NCBI GenBank assembly: GCA_963920525.1 | Contig: OY986437.1 | Span: 115,064,715 to 115,128,714 of the forward strand | Source of the DNA: Dichetophora obliterata | Taxonomy: Eukaryota; Arthropoda; Insecta; Diptera; Sciomyzidae | DNA length: 64,000 nucleotides | Direction: 5' to 3' | Shown: in pieces, positions 1 through 10,015 of the stretch | Layout of the letters: each line of letters begins with the position of its first letter | Position numbering within the stretch: position 1 is the first letter of the stretch | Program-made: the position numbers and the translations under genes | Notes under the pieces: model-generated | Databases searched by the model: none | What the model was told of the DNA's origin: nothing | What the model saw: the letters and a program-made list of their open reading frames with translations, nothing else

Positions 1-51
1 AGCACCACGCAAACATATGGTGTGAATAAAGCTTCAGTGGTTCAGCCATAA

Positions 52-886
52 CCCAGTAGGCATTGGCAGCGCTGCTAGCAGGCCTTCGTATGGATTTTAG
101 AGTACTGCCGCACTCATATACAATTACACTTGCTTTTTTATATGAAATGGGAAAATTTTTCAGGCCTTCCGCTCTCCTTGCTCAAAAGAGACCTGCCAGA
201 AGCACTCTTTCGAGAAGTCACGTTAGAAGGAAAAGCAATAAAAATATCATCTTCAAATAAAAATCGACGATCAATTTGAGATTTGAACCATGGACTTCTC
301 AGTCGGCGGTCCGACGTCTTACCTACTCGACTACCGTGGTTGTTAAAAATCACTTGCTAATTTTGCATGAATACAAATGAAAGTACGCTTTCGGGAGCCC
401 GGGTTCGATTCCCAACTCGGACAAAAAAAATTTTTTTTTTGTTGTTTTTTTTAAATCTAAATTTTTTTACAAACTGTTCTGTGTATTTAAAAATTTTTTT
501 GGAATTTTTTTATAAATTTTCTTCATACAAAAATATAAGAAAAGACTGAGTTTTCCATATAAATATTTTCATATAATATAATATGTTATGTGTTAGTTTT
601 CGGGAGCCCGGGTTCGAGACCCAACTCGGGCAAAAAAAAAAAATTTTTTTTTGTTTTTTTTTCAAATCTACATTTTTTACAATCTGTTCTATGTATTTAA
701 AAATTTTTTTGGAATTTTTTTGTAAATTTTTTCATATAAAATAAAATGAAAAGAATTAGGACCTTCAAAAGGTAGGCCTTACAGAAGTACTCATTAATGC
801 AGTGATCATGGAAGGTGTATTGACGCCAACAATAGCAGTGCTAGCATGCCTTTTTTTGCGTAGCACTCGCTTAAATGCCCACTGGG
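52..886. mobile_element. Non-autonomous element with CCCAGT terminal inverted repeats, copy A
   Basis: Both ends carry the inverted motif CCCAGTNGGC (start CCCAGTAGGC, end GCCCACTGGG), and the element is flanked by AA on both sides, which could be a 2-bp target duplication. The interior holds a minus-strand tRNA-like module (278-343) and two direct copies of a segment of about 200 bp. Each copy begins with a tRNA T-arm-like motif (GGGTTCGATTCCC at about 402, GGGTTCGAGACCC at about 609) followed by A and T tracts. No transposase frame is present. A second copy lies inverted at 16881-17691 with the same order of parts, so this is a discrete mobile unit. The ends match no superfamily I can name. 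Confidence 0.7.
278..343 (-). repeat. tRNA-like module inside copy A
   Basis: Read on the minus strand it has an A-box-like stretch (GTCGAGTAGGTAAGACGTC), then about 20 bases, then a B-box-like GGTTCAAATCTC, at the spacing of a tRNA gene. The acceptor stem does not close convincingly, so I read it as a tRNA-derived internal promoter relic rather than a working tRNA. The equivalent module in copy B is at 17392-17457. Confidence 0.5.
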
Positions 887-1020
887 AACGGTCAGACACA
901 CATACACATAAAAATTCTTATACATATACAAAGTTGTCGTAAATATCTTCACGCCAGGGGAATATTACACAAACAAAAACAATCCACAGCACCTCACCAC
1001 CAGCCGGAACAGAATCATAA

Positions 1021-2392
1021 GAGCCCGAACAGAATCAAAAGTCGTTACGACCGGCGATCCTCTATGGTCGCCAGACACACAGGACCCGTTCAGAATAAAA
1101 GCGTTTGCGACTGACGATGCAGGGTTGCTTTTATATAGCATAGTTTTGCTAGCAGCCATGTTTTTGTTGATGTGTTAGTGAAACAGAAAGCAAAAAGAAA
1201 CGTGAGAACATATCAAAAACTATGAAATTGTCTTTGAACATATCCAATTGTTAGCAAAATATGGCAGCACTAATTGTACTCAGAGAGGAAATCGTAGAGA
1301 AAAAATAGAATAGAATCTATTCAATTTTACTCTAGCGATAAGTTGCTACGACTGAGCCCAAACAGAATCAAAAGTCGTTACGACCGGTGATCCTCTCTGG
1401 TCGCCAGACACACAGAACCCGTCCAGAATGAAAGCGATTGCGACTGACGATGCAGGGTTGATTTTATATAGCATAGTTTTGTTAGCAGCCATGTTTTTGT
1501 TGTTGTGTAAGTGAAACAGAAACAAAAAAGAAACGTGAGAACATAGCAAAAACTATGAAATTGTCTTTGAACATATCCAATTGTTTACAAAATATGCCAT
1601 CACTAATTCTACTCAGAGAGGAAATCGCCGGTCATTAGAGAAAAAATAGAATAGATTCTATTCAATTTTACTCTAGCGATAAGTCGCTACGACTCTTGCT
1701 CAGCGATTTCATTTTGGACGGCTTCGTTAACTTGCATGTGTTCTGTTGTGTGCTCGACATCACAAGCCGTTACGACTTTTGGATCTGTTCGGGCTCTAAC
1801 TCGTAACGACCGGCGATATAGTACACACAACAGAACACATTCAAGCTAACGAAACCGTTCAAAACTGAATAGAATCTATTACATCGTAAAATTATTTGAC
1901 AAGGTAGCCGTGACAGTTTTTTGGCGATTGGTAGTTGTCAAAAACATCTAAAAGAGCTGTAGTTTGCTGTTGTTGACTAGCTATGTTTCAATTTTTAACT
2001 TTCTTTGATTCATTAAATTTGTTCTCGAAGTTTATTGGAATGTTTTTAGTTTGCTGCGATTGAACAGCTTATTTTGACAACTTCCTTTCGCCGCTCGTGA
2101 GAAAAAAGCCAGTCTACGATATTACCTTGTCAAACAATTATACCAGGATCTATTCTAATTTTTCTATCGATCGACGATTTCCTCTCTGAGTACAATTAGT
2201 TCTGCCATATTTTGCTAACAATTGGGTATGTTCAAAGCCAGTTTCATAGTTTTTGCAATGTTCTCACGTTTCTTATTTGTTTCTTTTGCACATACACAAC
2301 AACAAAAACATAGCTGCTAACAAAACTATGCTACATAAAAGCACCCAGAGAGGATCGGCGGTCGTAACGACTGCTGATTCTGTTCGGGCTCT
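1021..2392. mobile_element. Fold-back element with GAGCCCGAACAG ends and duplicated left arm
   Basis: The left end GAGCCCGAACAGAATC is repeated in reverse complement at 2377-2392. The inverted arm is about 290 bp and includes shared blocks such as GTCGTTACGACCGGCGATCC and the segment reading tatagcatagttttg. The left arm occurs twice in tandem (from 1021 and from 1354, about 333 bp apart). A shorter inverted pair lies inside (about 1717-1755 against 1828-1870), and a separate MITE sits at 1886-2143. No coding frame belongs to it. I did not find a clean target duplication, so the exact borders are approximate. Confidence 0.65.
1886..2143. mobile_element. MITE nested in the fold-back
   Basis: The ends AAATTATTTGACAAGG (left) and, reverse complemented, TAATTGTTTGACAAGG (right) form inverted repeats next to TA dinucleotides. 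The surrounding DNA reads as the two arms of the larger fold-back, so this element appears to have inserted into its centre. It has no coding potential. A TA target would fit the Tc1/mariner superfamily, but that is inference from the flanks only. Confidence 0.45.
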
Positions 2393-4200
2393 GATGTAAA
2401 TATATGTGGGAAAGCCTCAGTAGTTCCGCCGTGATTGTAAGACACACCAGCCCCGTATCTAGGGTACAGCGGGAGCATGCTAGGCATGCTCAAATATTCT
2501 GTGCGCATGCTCTGATCGATTTGAAAATTTCCTTGCATAAATATTTTAATACATAGGTACATATGTCATACTATCAGTGTTATCAAAAAATCTCAGCGAT
2601 TCTTTAGCGCTCTAGCGCTAGAAGGGCAAATATCATTTGCAACGTTGAATATACCCTGTGCCTTGCGCGCTTTGAACGTGACGTATAGAGCTGCTAAGCC
2701 TATTAAAAACTCACTTTTTGAAGATGTAGAGTAGGGCGTATCGAATTTAAATTTTTTTCGAATTTCACATTCTTAGAGGTCTCAAAAGTTTCATAGGGTG
2801 GTCAAGATCTCACAAAAATTTTAGAAAAAAATAAGGATGTCTTCCTGTCCCGCTAGGATAAAGTTTTTTTGTGAGAAAAAACGTTAAAAATCACGATCTC
2901 AAAATGCTTTAATTTTTGTAAGAAAATGTACATACATCTTAAAGCAAAAGTAAATGTAGACTTCAGCTAAGAATATTTTGGCTAACACGATGCCACTCTT
3001 GGTTCCTACTTATAATGTCCTGTGTTAAGGATATTTGAATCTAAAGGTACACCCGAGATAGCATAGAACTTTTAATTGTTATCTGATTGTCTAAATTTTG
3101 GTGTATTGATTACAGTTTGAACGTTTTCCTTATATTTGACGAATTGATAATTTGCATATTTTTCGCATATGCATCTTCCTGCTTTGGAGAAATGTTAACT
3201 TGAATGAAATTTTTTAACTTTTTCAAAAAAATGAATAAAAGGTTGTATATCTCGGGCACCAGAAATGGTACCGAAAATAATTTTCTCAATTCTGCAAAAA
3301 GTTTTGAACGAAACCCTGTCTAAAAATATCTTTTTTAAAAGAGCAGGAAAAGGCCACGATTTTTTTCCTATTTTGATATTTAAAAAAAGTTACTCCATGC
3401 ATGAAATGTAACAATTTTGTTCATATCTTATTGACATCATTGTTCACATCATTGACAAAAAATAAATCAAGCAATTATTTGTTTTTGTAAAATGTATAGG
3501 CATATCCTGATTAGCAGGGATCAGATCGATGGATCTGATGAAGTAGTTTTGAAGTAGTTTTGTCCAAGTAGAACTGTCCATTATAAAAACACCTGTTTAA
3601 AAATTTGCATGCTTAATCGAGAGCGCGGAATATAAATTTGCCCTTGTTGTTTGGAGAATTCGCATATAAGCGTTCTCTGAAAAGACAGAGCAATGTCTCA
3701 AAATTAGACATTTCATTTCGGAGATTTTTGACATCCTAAAAATGGAAAGAAATGCATTATTCATTGCTCTTCTTTTGGTTTCTATTTCATAAAACATATC
3801 AAGTGGGAAGAAAATCTTATCAAATTTTGGCTAATGAATATCAAACTTAATTTTAAACTTGACTTCATCAATCCGTCGCAGTTGATTTTTCCTACCAATA
3901 TGAACTAAACATCCAGAATTGTACACATTGAAGCAGAAAAGAAAAAGTTTCTTTCATTTGTTTCAAATCCGTAACAACCACCTATTCTAGTAAATACCAC
4001 CCCTAAATCTTTTTCTAACATTTTTCAAAAAACCAACAGCCTTTGAAAGAAACAAAAAGAAGCAGAAAATTTCAATTATATGGACTTTTGAATGAGTGAG
4101 CGCGGTAAGAGGGAGATGGATTGCATGGCGGCCAGCTGACGGGTTGTTTTTGACTGTTACAAAAGAATAGCAAGATATGAAATTTCATTACAGCCAACAG
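2393..4200. other. No gene recognised
   Basis: AT-rich DNA with frequent homopolymer runs. It has no open frame with recognisable motifs, no clear terminal repeats and no tRNA-like structure. It lies upstream of the exon at 4691 and may contain its promoter region at the right edge. A run TCAGT within 4205-4225 could be an arthropod initiator, but no TATA motif sits at a convincing distance. Confidence 0.4.
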
Positions 4201-4612
4201 ATAGACGTCAGTCGTCAGCCTTCAGCCTAGTCAAAACTCAAAACTTGGCCACTCGGCGGCTGAGAAATGCGCCCAACCAGGACGAACAAAAAAAAAAAGG
4301 GAAAATTCATTTTGACTTTTGTGGGCTAGATGGAGTGCATTTGGATGTGTTTTCATGTGAAATTCATGTCCATGAAATTGTGCGAGTGTGTGTGTGTTTC
4401 TGTCTGTGTTTCCTTGATTGTTTAACTTTTTGGCTGCAATTCGTTGTAGACTTTTTTGTAATGTTCTTGCATTTTCACTCTATTTACAGTTATTTTATGC
4501 ATGCACTGATTAAAACCTGAAAAACAGACTGACTACAACAGAGAAGCAAACAAGAAAAATAAAATAAAATCAAATAATAATAAAATCAACAACAGCTACT
4601 ACAAAAAAGAAG

Positions 4613-4613
4613 C

Positions 4614-4660
<47 letters not shown>
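4613..4660 (+). repeat. (CAA)n microsatellite, opa-like
   Basis: About 16 CAA/ACA triplets in an uninterrupted run immediately precede the first coding exon. They are in frame with it, but the first ATG is 30 bases downstream, so I place the run in the 5' untranslated region. Similar CAA and CAG runs recur inside the exon, as is common in fly developmental and membrane genes. Confidence 0.85.
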
Positions 4661-4690
4661 GTGGCAGTTGTAGTAGAAAAGGCGGCAAAA

Positions 4691-5523
4691 ATGTTTCTGG
4701 CAATAAATCAAAATGGATTCAGTTCCAAAAAGCGAAAAAAAGAAAAAGAACAACAAGCGAAAGAGCTACAACAACAATTTTTGCAGCAGCAGTTCGAATT
4801 GAGTGGAGCGGAACATAGAAAAAACTCAGAGTTGCCAACGTGCCAAACGGAAGTGCTAGCAGTGCCAACAACAACAACAACGACGAATTTTGTTGATAAA
4901 ATGTTGATGGAGTCTATAACCGAAATATCAGCTACAACAAAATGTAAAAATTGTCAACATGAATTACAGAATGATACACAACCACACAAACACCGTCAAC
5001 AACAGCAGCATGTTGAAAAACTGCACTTGCCGCTAGAGACTGGAACGGATTTCCTGAACAACGTTCTTTCCACGAATCGCATCGAGTGTCGTTGCAGCTG
5101 TGAATGTGTACATAAATTGTTCAATAACAACATAAACAAAGAAAACAGACACAAAACCAATAGTAGCCAGAACCTCGACCCACCTCCCACGCTGTACGCT
5201 GTGTATTTGTGTCTGGGAACACTAGCGCTGGCATTGACAACACTGGCCATACTCTTCTATTCACATGTCAGCAGCACTTCATCCGCCACATTCGCACAGG
5301 CGTCACACCCAACGGACGCTGAGGTTGTACCATTTAGGGAACAATTTCTTCGTGAATTGCGCGCCAGCGACGACGTGTTGCACTCAATTGTGGCTAAAAT
5401 GTTGCAGCAGCATTTAGTTTTGCGAACGGCGGAATCGACGGCTACCACTCCTGGTGGCAGTGATAGCAGCAGCAGCAGCAGCAGCGTCACTTATGAATCT
5501 TTAGAGAATTTTAGACATCGAAG
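4691..5523 (+). CDS. First coding exon of a probable type II membrane protein
   Basis: The first ATG of the frame at 4691 starts a 278-residue exon. Residues 9-22 are strongly basic (KKRKKEKE). Glutamine-rich runs lie at about 21-36 and 102-106. A CKNC motif is at 85-88 and a cysteine cluster CRCSCEC at 133-139. A single hydrophobic span lies at about 168-193, followed by a predicted outside segment with an acidic-basic stretch that could be helical (about 214-245) and a serine run near 259-267. The positive charge before the span predicts a cytoplasmic N-terminus. The frame runs to a perfect donor AG|GTAAGT whose TAA is the apparent stop, so the exon ends at 5523 in phase 2 and the rest of the protein lies beyond. 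The layout would suit a TNF-like, collagen-like or protease-type II protein, but nothing identifies the family. Later exons were not found. Confidence 0.7.
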
Positions 5524-6558
5524 GTAAGTGCAAAAATAGCTACAAATAATTATTGCTGCCAAATCAAATACACACCAGCAGCAATCTCAAAATTGCAGCG
5601 ATTTTAAATTCCGGAAATTCGATGACTTCTGTAGCGCAATATTATTTTGTGGCTTGAGGTGGAATTTTGTTTTCAATCAGAGGCACCTTCAGGGAGATTG
5701 CAATGAGCTTAAACCACAAAGACTATATTATACAGAGGTGTCAGTTCGAAGTTCACACAATTTACGTTGCACAAGTGTCAGGAGGATAGAAGAACAAAAC
5801 AAAAAGAATTATGCTTTTGCCTCAGCAGTTGTTTCATGCGCGTTTATAGAAAAGTATAGGCAGCGTCAAAACGAACGCTGAGGCAAAGCATAATTATTTT
5901 TGTTTTTTTTCTATCACCCGGATGCTTCTACAAACTTGAGTTCGAAGAGCATTCGAAGTCGAACTGGGACCTTTGTATAATATAGCCTATGTGACTATAT
6001 ATTTTTGTTTGCAAAATATAAAAAGTAAGCAGTTCCTTAAATTCGATAAAATACAATCATTTCATTAATTCAGAAGTCAACACTTGGCCACTATTGTGTT
6101 AAAATTCGATGAATGGTAAAATTATATGAGCGCTCATTAAATCTGATCACGTAGCAGCCGCCATTTAAGCGAGCGAAACAATTATATGCTACATGAATAA
6201 AATGTTATGGTTCAACTGGAAAATGCTGCTACTGACGATGTTAAATTTATAAAAACAGAAAGATCTCATCAAGTTAGAGTGAAAAGACTTTGCAATTAAA
6301 TTATTTATATAATTCAGTTATTATAATAACTAAATTAAAAAATGTACAGTTTTTCTGGTGTTTAGAGTAACGACGCATTCATAGAAAAACATCGTTCACT
6401 AAGGTATCGCTACCATAACATTTGACTACTCTGAATGTGAGCATTTTGTATTTACACATTGACTGTCAAATGAAAAGCGACTTTTTCAGTGTGAATACCT
6501 TTTTTTGAAAATATGTTTTTCAGTTAAAAAACGAATTTTCGGTCTGTGTGTGAACATA
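5524..6558 (+). other. Start of the intron after the membrane-protein exon
   Basis: Begins GTAAGTGC, a consensus donor. No acceptor followed by a matching frame is visible in the next kilobase, and the following 58 kb is mostly transposons, so the intron is probably long or the gene continues outside the window. The MITE at 5723-5985 lies inside it; the rest is AT-rich without coding signal. Confidence 0.5.
5723..5985. mobile_element. 263-bp MITE with about 27-bp inverted ends
   Basis: The left end CTATATTATACAGAGGTGTC pairs with a right end that reverse complements to CTATATTATACAAAGGTCCC, and pairing continues into GTTCGA. A second inner inverted pair covers the GCTGAGGCA and caaagcataatt blocks (about 5785-5830 against 5877-5925), so most of the element can fold into one hairpin. 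It has no coding potential. Confidence 0.7.
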
Positions 6559-6789
6559 GTACACTGAACCAAAAAGGTAGATTATATTAATGAAAAGGTG
6601 CATTAATTTCAATGAATTATTCATTGATTTTTGTCCAATGAACTGTGGTCATTGATTTCAATGAATTTTCTTCATGCTTTAATGAATAGTTCATTAAACT
6701 TAGTGATTTTCAATGAATGGTTCCTTGAATATCAATGAACACGTTCATTAAAAAATGCCAAAATTAATGATTTTTTTCATTGAATTTAA

Positions 6790-7170
6790 TGTATAGTTCA
6801 ATGAACCTTACATTGAATTCAATGTATAGTTCATTGAATTCAATGTATAGTTCATTGAATTCAATGTATTAAAGTTCATTGAATTCAATGTATAGTTCAT
6901 TGAATTCAATGTATTAAAGTTCATTGAATTCAATGTATTAAAGTTCATTGAATTCAATGTATAGTTCATTGAATTCAATGTATTATAGTTCATTGAATTC
7001 AATGTTTATTTCATTGAATTTGTTGTATTAAGTTCACTGAATTTAATGTATTTAATTTATTGGATTCAATGTACAGTTCATTAAATTTGATGTATTCTGT
7101 TGATTGCATTCCATGTATATTTCATTAAATTTAATGTATTTAGTTCATTGGAATGAATGATCTATGCATT
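6790..7170. repeat. Left palindromic tandem array
   Basis: About 20-25-bp units alternate ATTGAATTCAATGTATAGTTC with ATTGAATTCAATGTATTAAAG. Each unit is a near palindrome centred on GAATTC. The array keeps open frames by chance (repeats of LNSMN) that are not genes. Units become more divergent towards the element interior. Confidence 0.85.
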
Positions 7171-7248
7171 AAATTCAACAAATTATTTGTTAATCCCTCT
7201 CTAAACATTTTTAAAATAAGGAAATAATTACAATTTCAACAATATTTT

Positions 7249-7981
7249 TTATTTTAAAGAGTCAATTAATATACAAATTTTCGAAGATTTTGAATAGTTT
7301 TTAAATTTATAAAAATAAACGGCAATAAACTCCCACAGGAGAGTGCATGCCGCAGGATATTTTAATTGAAATAATTGAAAAATTGTAAAGCACACATTTA
7401 CGGCTCTAATAAATCTAGCAAAGTGAAGTTTTACACCATCCATGAATGAGGAATGAGGAGAAGTTATTATCTCCAACAGCAAGGATTAATGGTTGAATAT
7501 TTTCGCCTTTATTTTTGGTTGAATATTTTCGCCTGGTTGAATATTTTCGACTTTCTGGATGCTGCTTCCAACAAAAACGAATGCCTCTTGGGAACTGGTA
7601 ATTGTATGCTTTAGGAAAGTTTTTCTTCCAAAGTTGTCCTTACTGCATACTTTTTCAGTGGGCACCAAATACCCATGAAGGCTCCAAAGAAGTTTCAGAG
7701 CAGTACTGTCTGGAAAGATATTCATTGAAAAAAATAACTATTTATTTATTTAACCTCGAGAAAAATTAAGCTTACCACTGTAATTAGTGAAATCTTCAAT
7801 TTCTGCCAACTTTGCCCGCACAGCTTTATCTTTTATGTGGTTTTCATTCTTTAAAAATGTAAACATTTTTTGAAAATGATGGCAGCAGTCACTTAAAATG
7901 CCAGGTATATTTCCTATTATTTACTAATACTAATAGTAATTCAAGAGATTTAAATTTTCTTTTACATTCAAAGCACAGCAT
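7249..7981 (-). pseudogene. Decayed intron-containing gene carried by the fold-back (uncharacterised zinc-finger-like family)
   Basis: Read on the minus strand. A start at 7981 opens a short frame with CFECKRKF, which looks like half of a C2H2-type finger. A coding block at about 7913-7776 ends at a GTAAGC donor. After a 66-bp intron (7775-7710, acceptor TTTCCAG) it joins in frame to a second block. That block contains TITSSQEAFVFVG, IQPLILAVGDNNF (in the neighbouring frame) and a C-terminal AVNVCFTIFQLFQLKYP. Breaks seen: a three-fold expansion of GTTGAATATTTTCGCC at about 7491-7550, an in-frame TAA at 7486-7488, and a 7-bp tandem duplication near 7448-7462. From memory it resembles a multicopy family of uncharacterised animal proteins with an ICFKLF-type C-terminal motif; I know no catalytic activity for it. 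It is not a recognisable transposase. Confidence 0.55.
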
Positions 7982-8099
7982 TTTCTTCAGTTTTAATTTA
8001 ATTTATTGTCACCTTTCATCTAAAATTTACACACACAATTGCCACACGTCTTCACAACTTCGCGTTTCACTTCAAACTAAATTGGGAAGGGAATAAATT

Positions 8100-8430
8100 A
8101 GTACACATTGAATTTAATGAACTGAATACATTGAATTTAATGAACTATGCATTGAATTTAATGAACTATACATTGAATTCAATGAACTATACATTGAATT
8201 TAATGAATTATACATTGAATTTAATGAACTATACATTGAATTTAATGAACTATACATTGAAATCAATGAACAATACATTGAATGCAATGAACTATACATT
8301 AAATTCAATGAACAATTCATTAAATTCAATGAACTATACATTGAATTCAATGACCTATACATTGAATTTAATGAACTATACATTGCATTTAATGACCTAA
8401 ACATTGAATTCAATAAACTGTTCATTAAAA
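8100..8430. repeat. Right palindromic tandem array
   Basis: Units of about 21 bp reading ACATTGAATTTAATGAACTAT and close variants, inverted relative to the left array at 6790-7170. Open frames on both strands here (LNSMY and LNLMN repeats) follow from a unit length divisible by three and are not genes. Confidence 0.85.
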
Positions 8431-8701
8431 ATCAATGTATAGTTCGTTAAAATTTGATTTACAACTGGAATCAATGTACTTTTCATTGATATCAATGAAA
8501 ATTCTATTAAAATAATGAAAACAAATCATTGATATTTATTTAGACATTTTTAATGAATATAACTTCATTGATTTCAATGAACAGTACGTTAAAAACTATG
8601 AGGAATTCATTAAAATTCAATGATTTTTTCATTAAAATCAATGAACTAATTTTAACGTATGCTGTTCATTAAATTTGTTTTTTCTGTGTATAAGCGAAAA
8701 A

Positions 8702-9605
8702 GGGTCCGCCAAATAACTTTTTTTTTTTTAAAAATTCTATAAAAAAAACTACTGAATATTTTCTCCAATTTCTTTTTTTATTTGAAAGTACGATCCTTCC
8801 GATTAGTAATGGAATATAATTTCATTCAAATGGCTGCCTCGGCTGGCCATGCAGTAGCCTACACGATCGGTCCAATTTTTAAGCACATTATCGATTGTGT
8901 GCAGCTGTATTTCACCGATGGCTTCACGAATATTGTTCTTTAAAGCGTCAATTGTCTCTGGCTTGTCGGTGTAACACTTATCTTTGAGGGCACCCCACAA
9001 AAAATAGTCCAACGGTGTCAAATCGCAGCTCCGAGGTGGCCAAACGACATCAGCTCTGCGGCTGATAATGCGATCTTCAAAAACAGGGCGCAGAACATCG
9101 AGTGTAGCTTCGGCTGTGTGGCACGTAGCGCCATCCTGTTAAAACCAAATGTTGCCAATATCCTCCTCTTCAATTTTTGTGAACAAAAATTCGTTCAACA
9201 TAGCCCGATAACGATCGCCATTGACTGTAACGGCCACTCCTTGCTCATTTTCGAAGAAAAATGGTCCAATTATGCCTCTGGACCAAAATCCGCACCAAAA
9301 AGTGACTCGTTTTGGGTGAAGCGGCTTTTCAATGTATGCGTGCGGGTTTTCTGTGCCCCAAATGCGACAATTTTGCTTCTTCGGATCTTCCAAAATCCGT
9401 ACGCAATTTTCGCACACATTCTGCAACATTACCATGATTTTCAAAGTAATGTCGCAATATTTTCCAGCGTTGTTCAAGAGTATACACAACCATATTCGTT
9501 CAGCGGAAGGATAAAACTAATTATCTGTCAAATCAAACATGAGCTAAGTGTTACCATTCACGAAATAAGCACTAGTTGAAAAAAAAAACGTTAGATGGCG
9601 GACCC
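8702..9605 (-). mobile_element. Internally deleted Tc1/mariner-superfamily transposon
   Basis: The ends GGGTCCGCCAAATAAC (left) and, reverse complemented, GGGTCCGCCATCTAACG (right) are inverted repeats of about 16 bp. Inside lies one minus-strand transposase remnant. The 904-bp length is short for an autonomous member because a central block of the gene is missing. It sits 11 bp from the right end of the fold-back. No clear TA duplication is visible. Confidence 0.75.
8803..9493 (-). pseudogene. Tc1/mariner-superfamily transposase remnant
   Basis: The minus-strand start at 9493 opens with YTLEQRWKILRHYFENHGNV, typical of the N-terminal helix-turn-helix. The frame then jumps at about 9395, with a frameshift, to KKQNCRIWGTENPHAYIEK, so the region holding the first catalytic aspartate is deleted. 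The remainder keeps the second aspartate region (QDGATCHTA, preceded by a TAA where Q is expected) and the third (SCDLTPLDYFLWG), and ends in HLNEIIFHY. It cannot encode an active enzyme but could be mobilised in trans if its ends are intact. Confidence 0.75.
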
Positions 9606-10013
9606 ATATATTAAACAAACGCAAGCCATGAGATCAAATAAAGTTACATTTATTAAATTTAGGTTAAATTCATTTTAAAATGAAAAAAAAAATTAATAAA
9701 AATTCACAAAAACTCAAACTAAGGAAAACTCAATAAAATTATACAAGAAATTAAATAAAAAGAAAAATAATAAGGGTTCTCATCTAAGCACGTAAACATG
9801 TAAACATGTATAGCATTTCAACTTTTGATGAGCGATAAAGTGTAAATAGCGTTAATGTCAACAATTAAATTTTAAACCTTTTAAAAACCTTCATTAACAT
9901 AGAATATTTACTTCAACTACTTTAAATATGTAATGATTAGCGCCAAAGACAACCCTCATTCACACACTAGGATTTACATGCTAGTTTACACTACAAAATT
10001 ATTATTATTATTT
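9606..10013. other. AT-rich spacer, no gene
   Basis: AT-rich DNA between two transposons, with runs of A and simple motifs. No frame, terminal repeat or RNA structure recognised. Confidence 0.4.
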
Positions 10014-10015
10014 TA

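Larger units (their letters stand above)
6559..8690. mobile_element. Fold-back element with palindromic tandem-repeat arms and a gene-like centre
   Basis: The left end TACACTGAACCAAAAAGG and the right end, reverse complemented TACACAGAAAAAACAAA, are imperfect inverted repeats. Both arms (about 6600-7170 and 8100-8670) consist of short palindromic units built on ATTGAATTCAATG, TTCATTGA and spacer variants, in opposite orientation. About 0.9 kb of unique sequence between them holds a decayed spliced gene on the minus strand (7249-7981). This is the Foldback (FB) style of architecture, although the ends do not match an FB family I know. Confidence 0.7.

Noticed and set aside
4245..4520. Open stretch upstream of the membrane-protein exon
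   Set aside because: It has no ATG start, T-rich low-complexity translation and no motif; more likely 5' untranslated DNA.
6808..8425. Open frames made of LNSMN and LNSMY repeats on both strands
   Set aside because: They are translations of about 21-bp palindromic tandem units; the unit length keeps frames open without any coding function.
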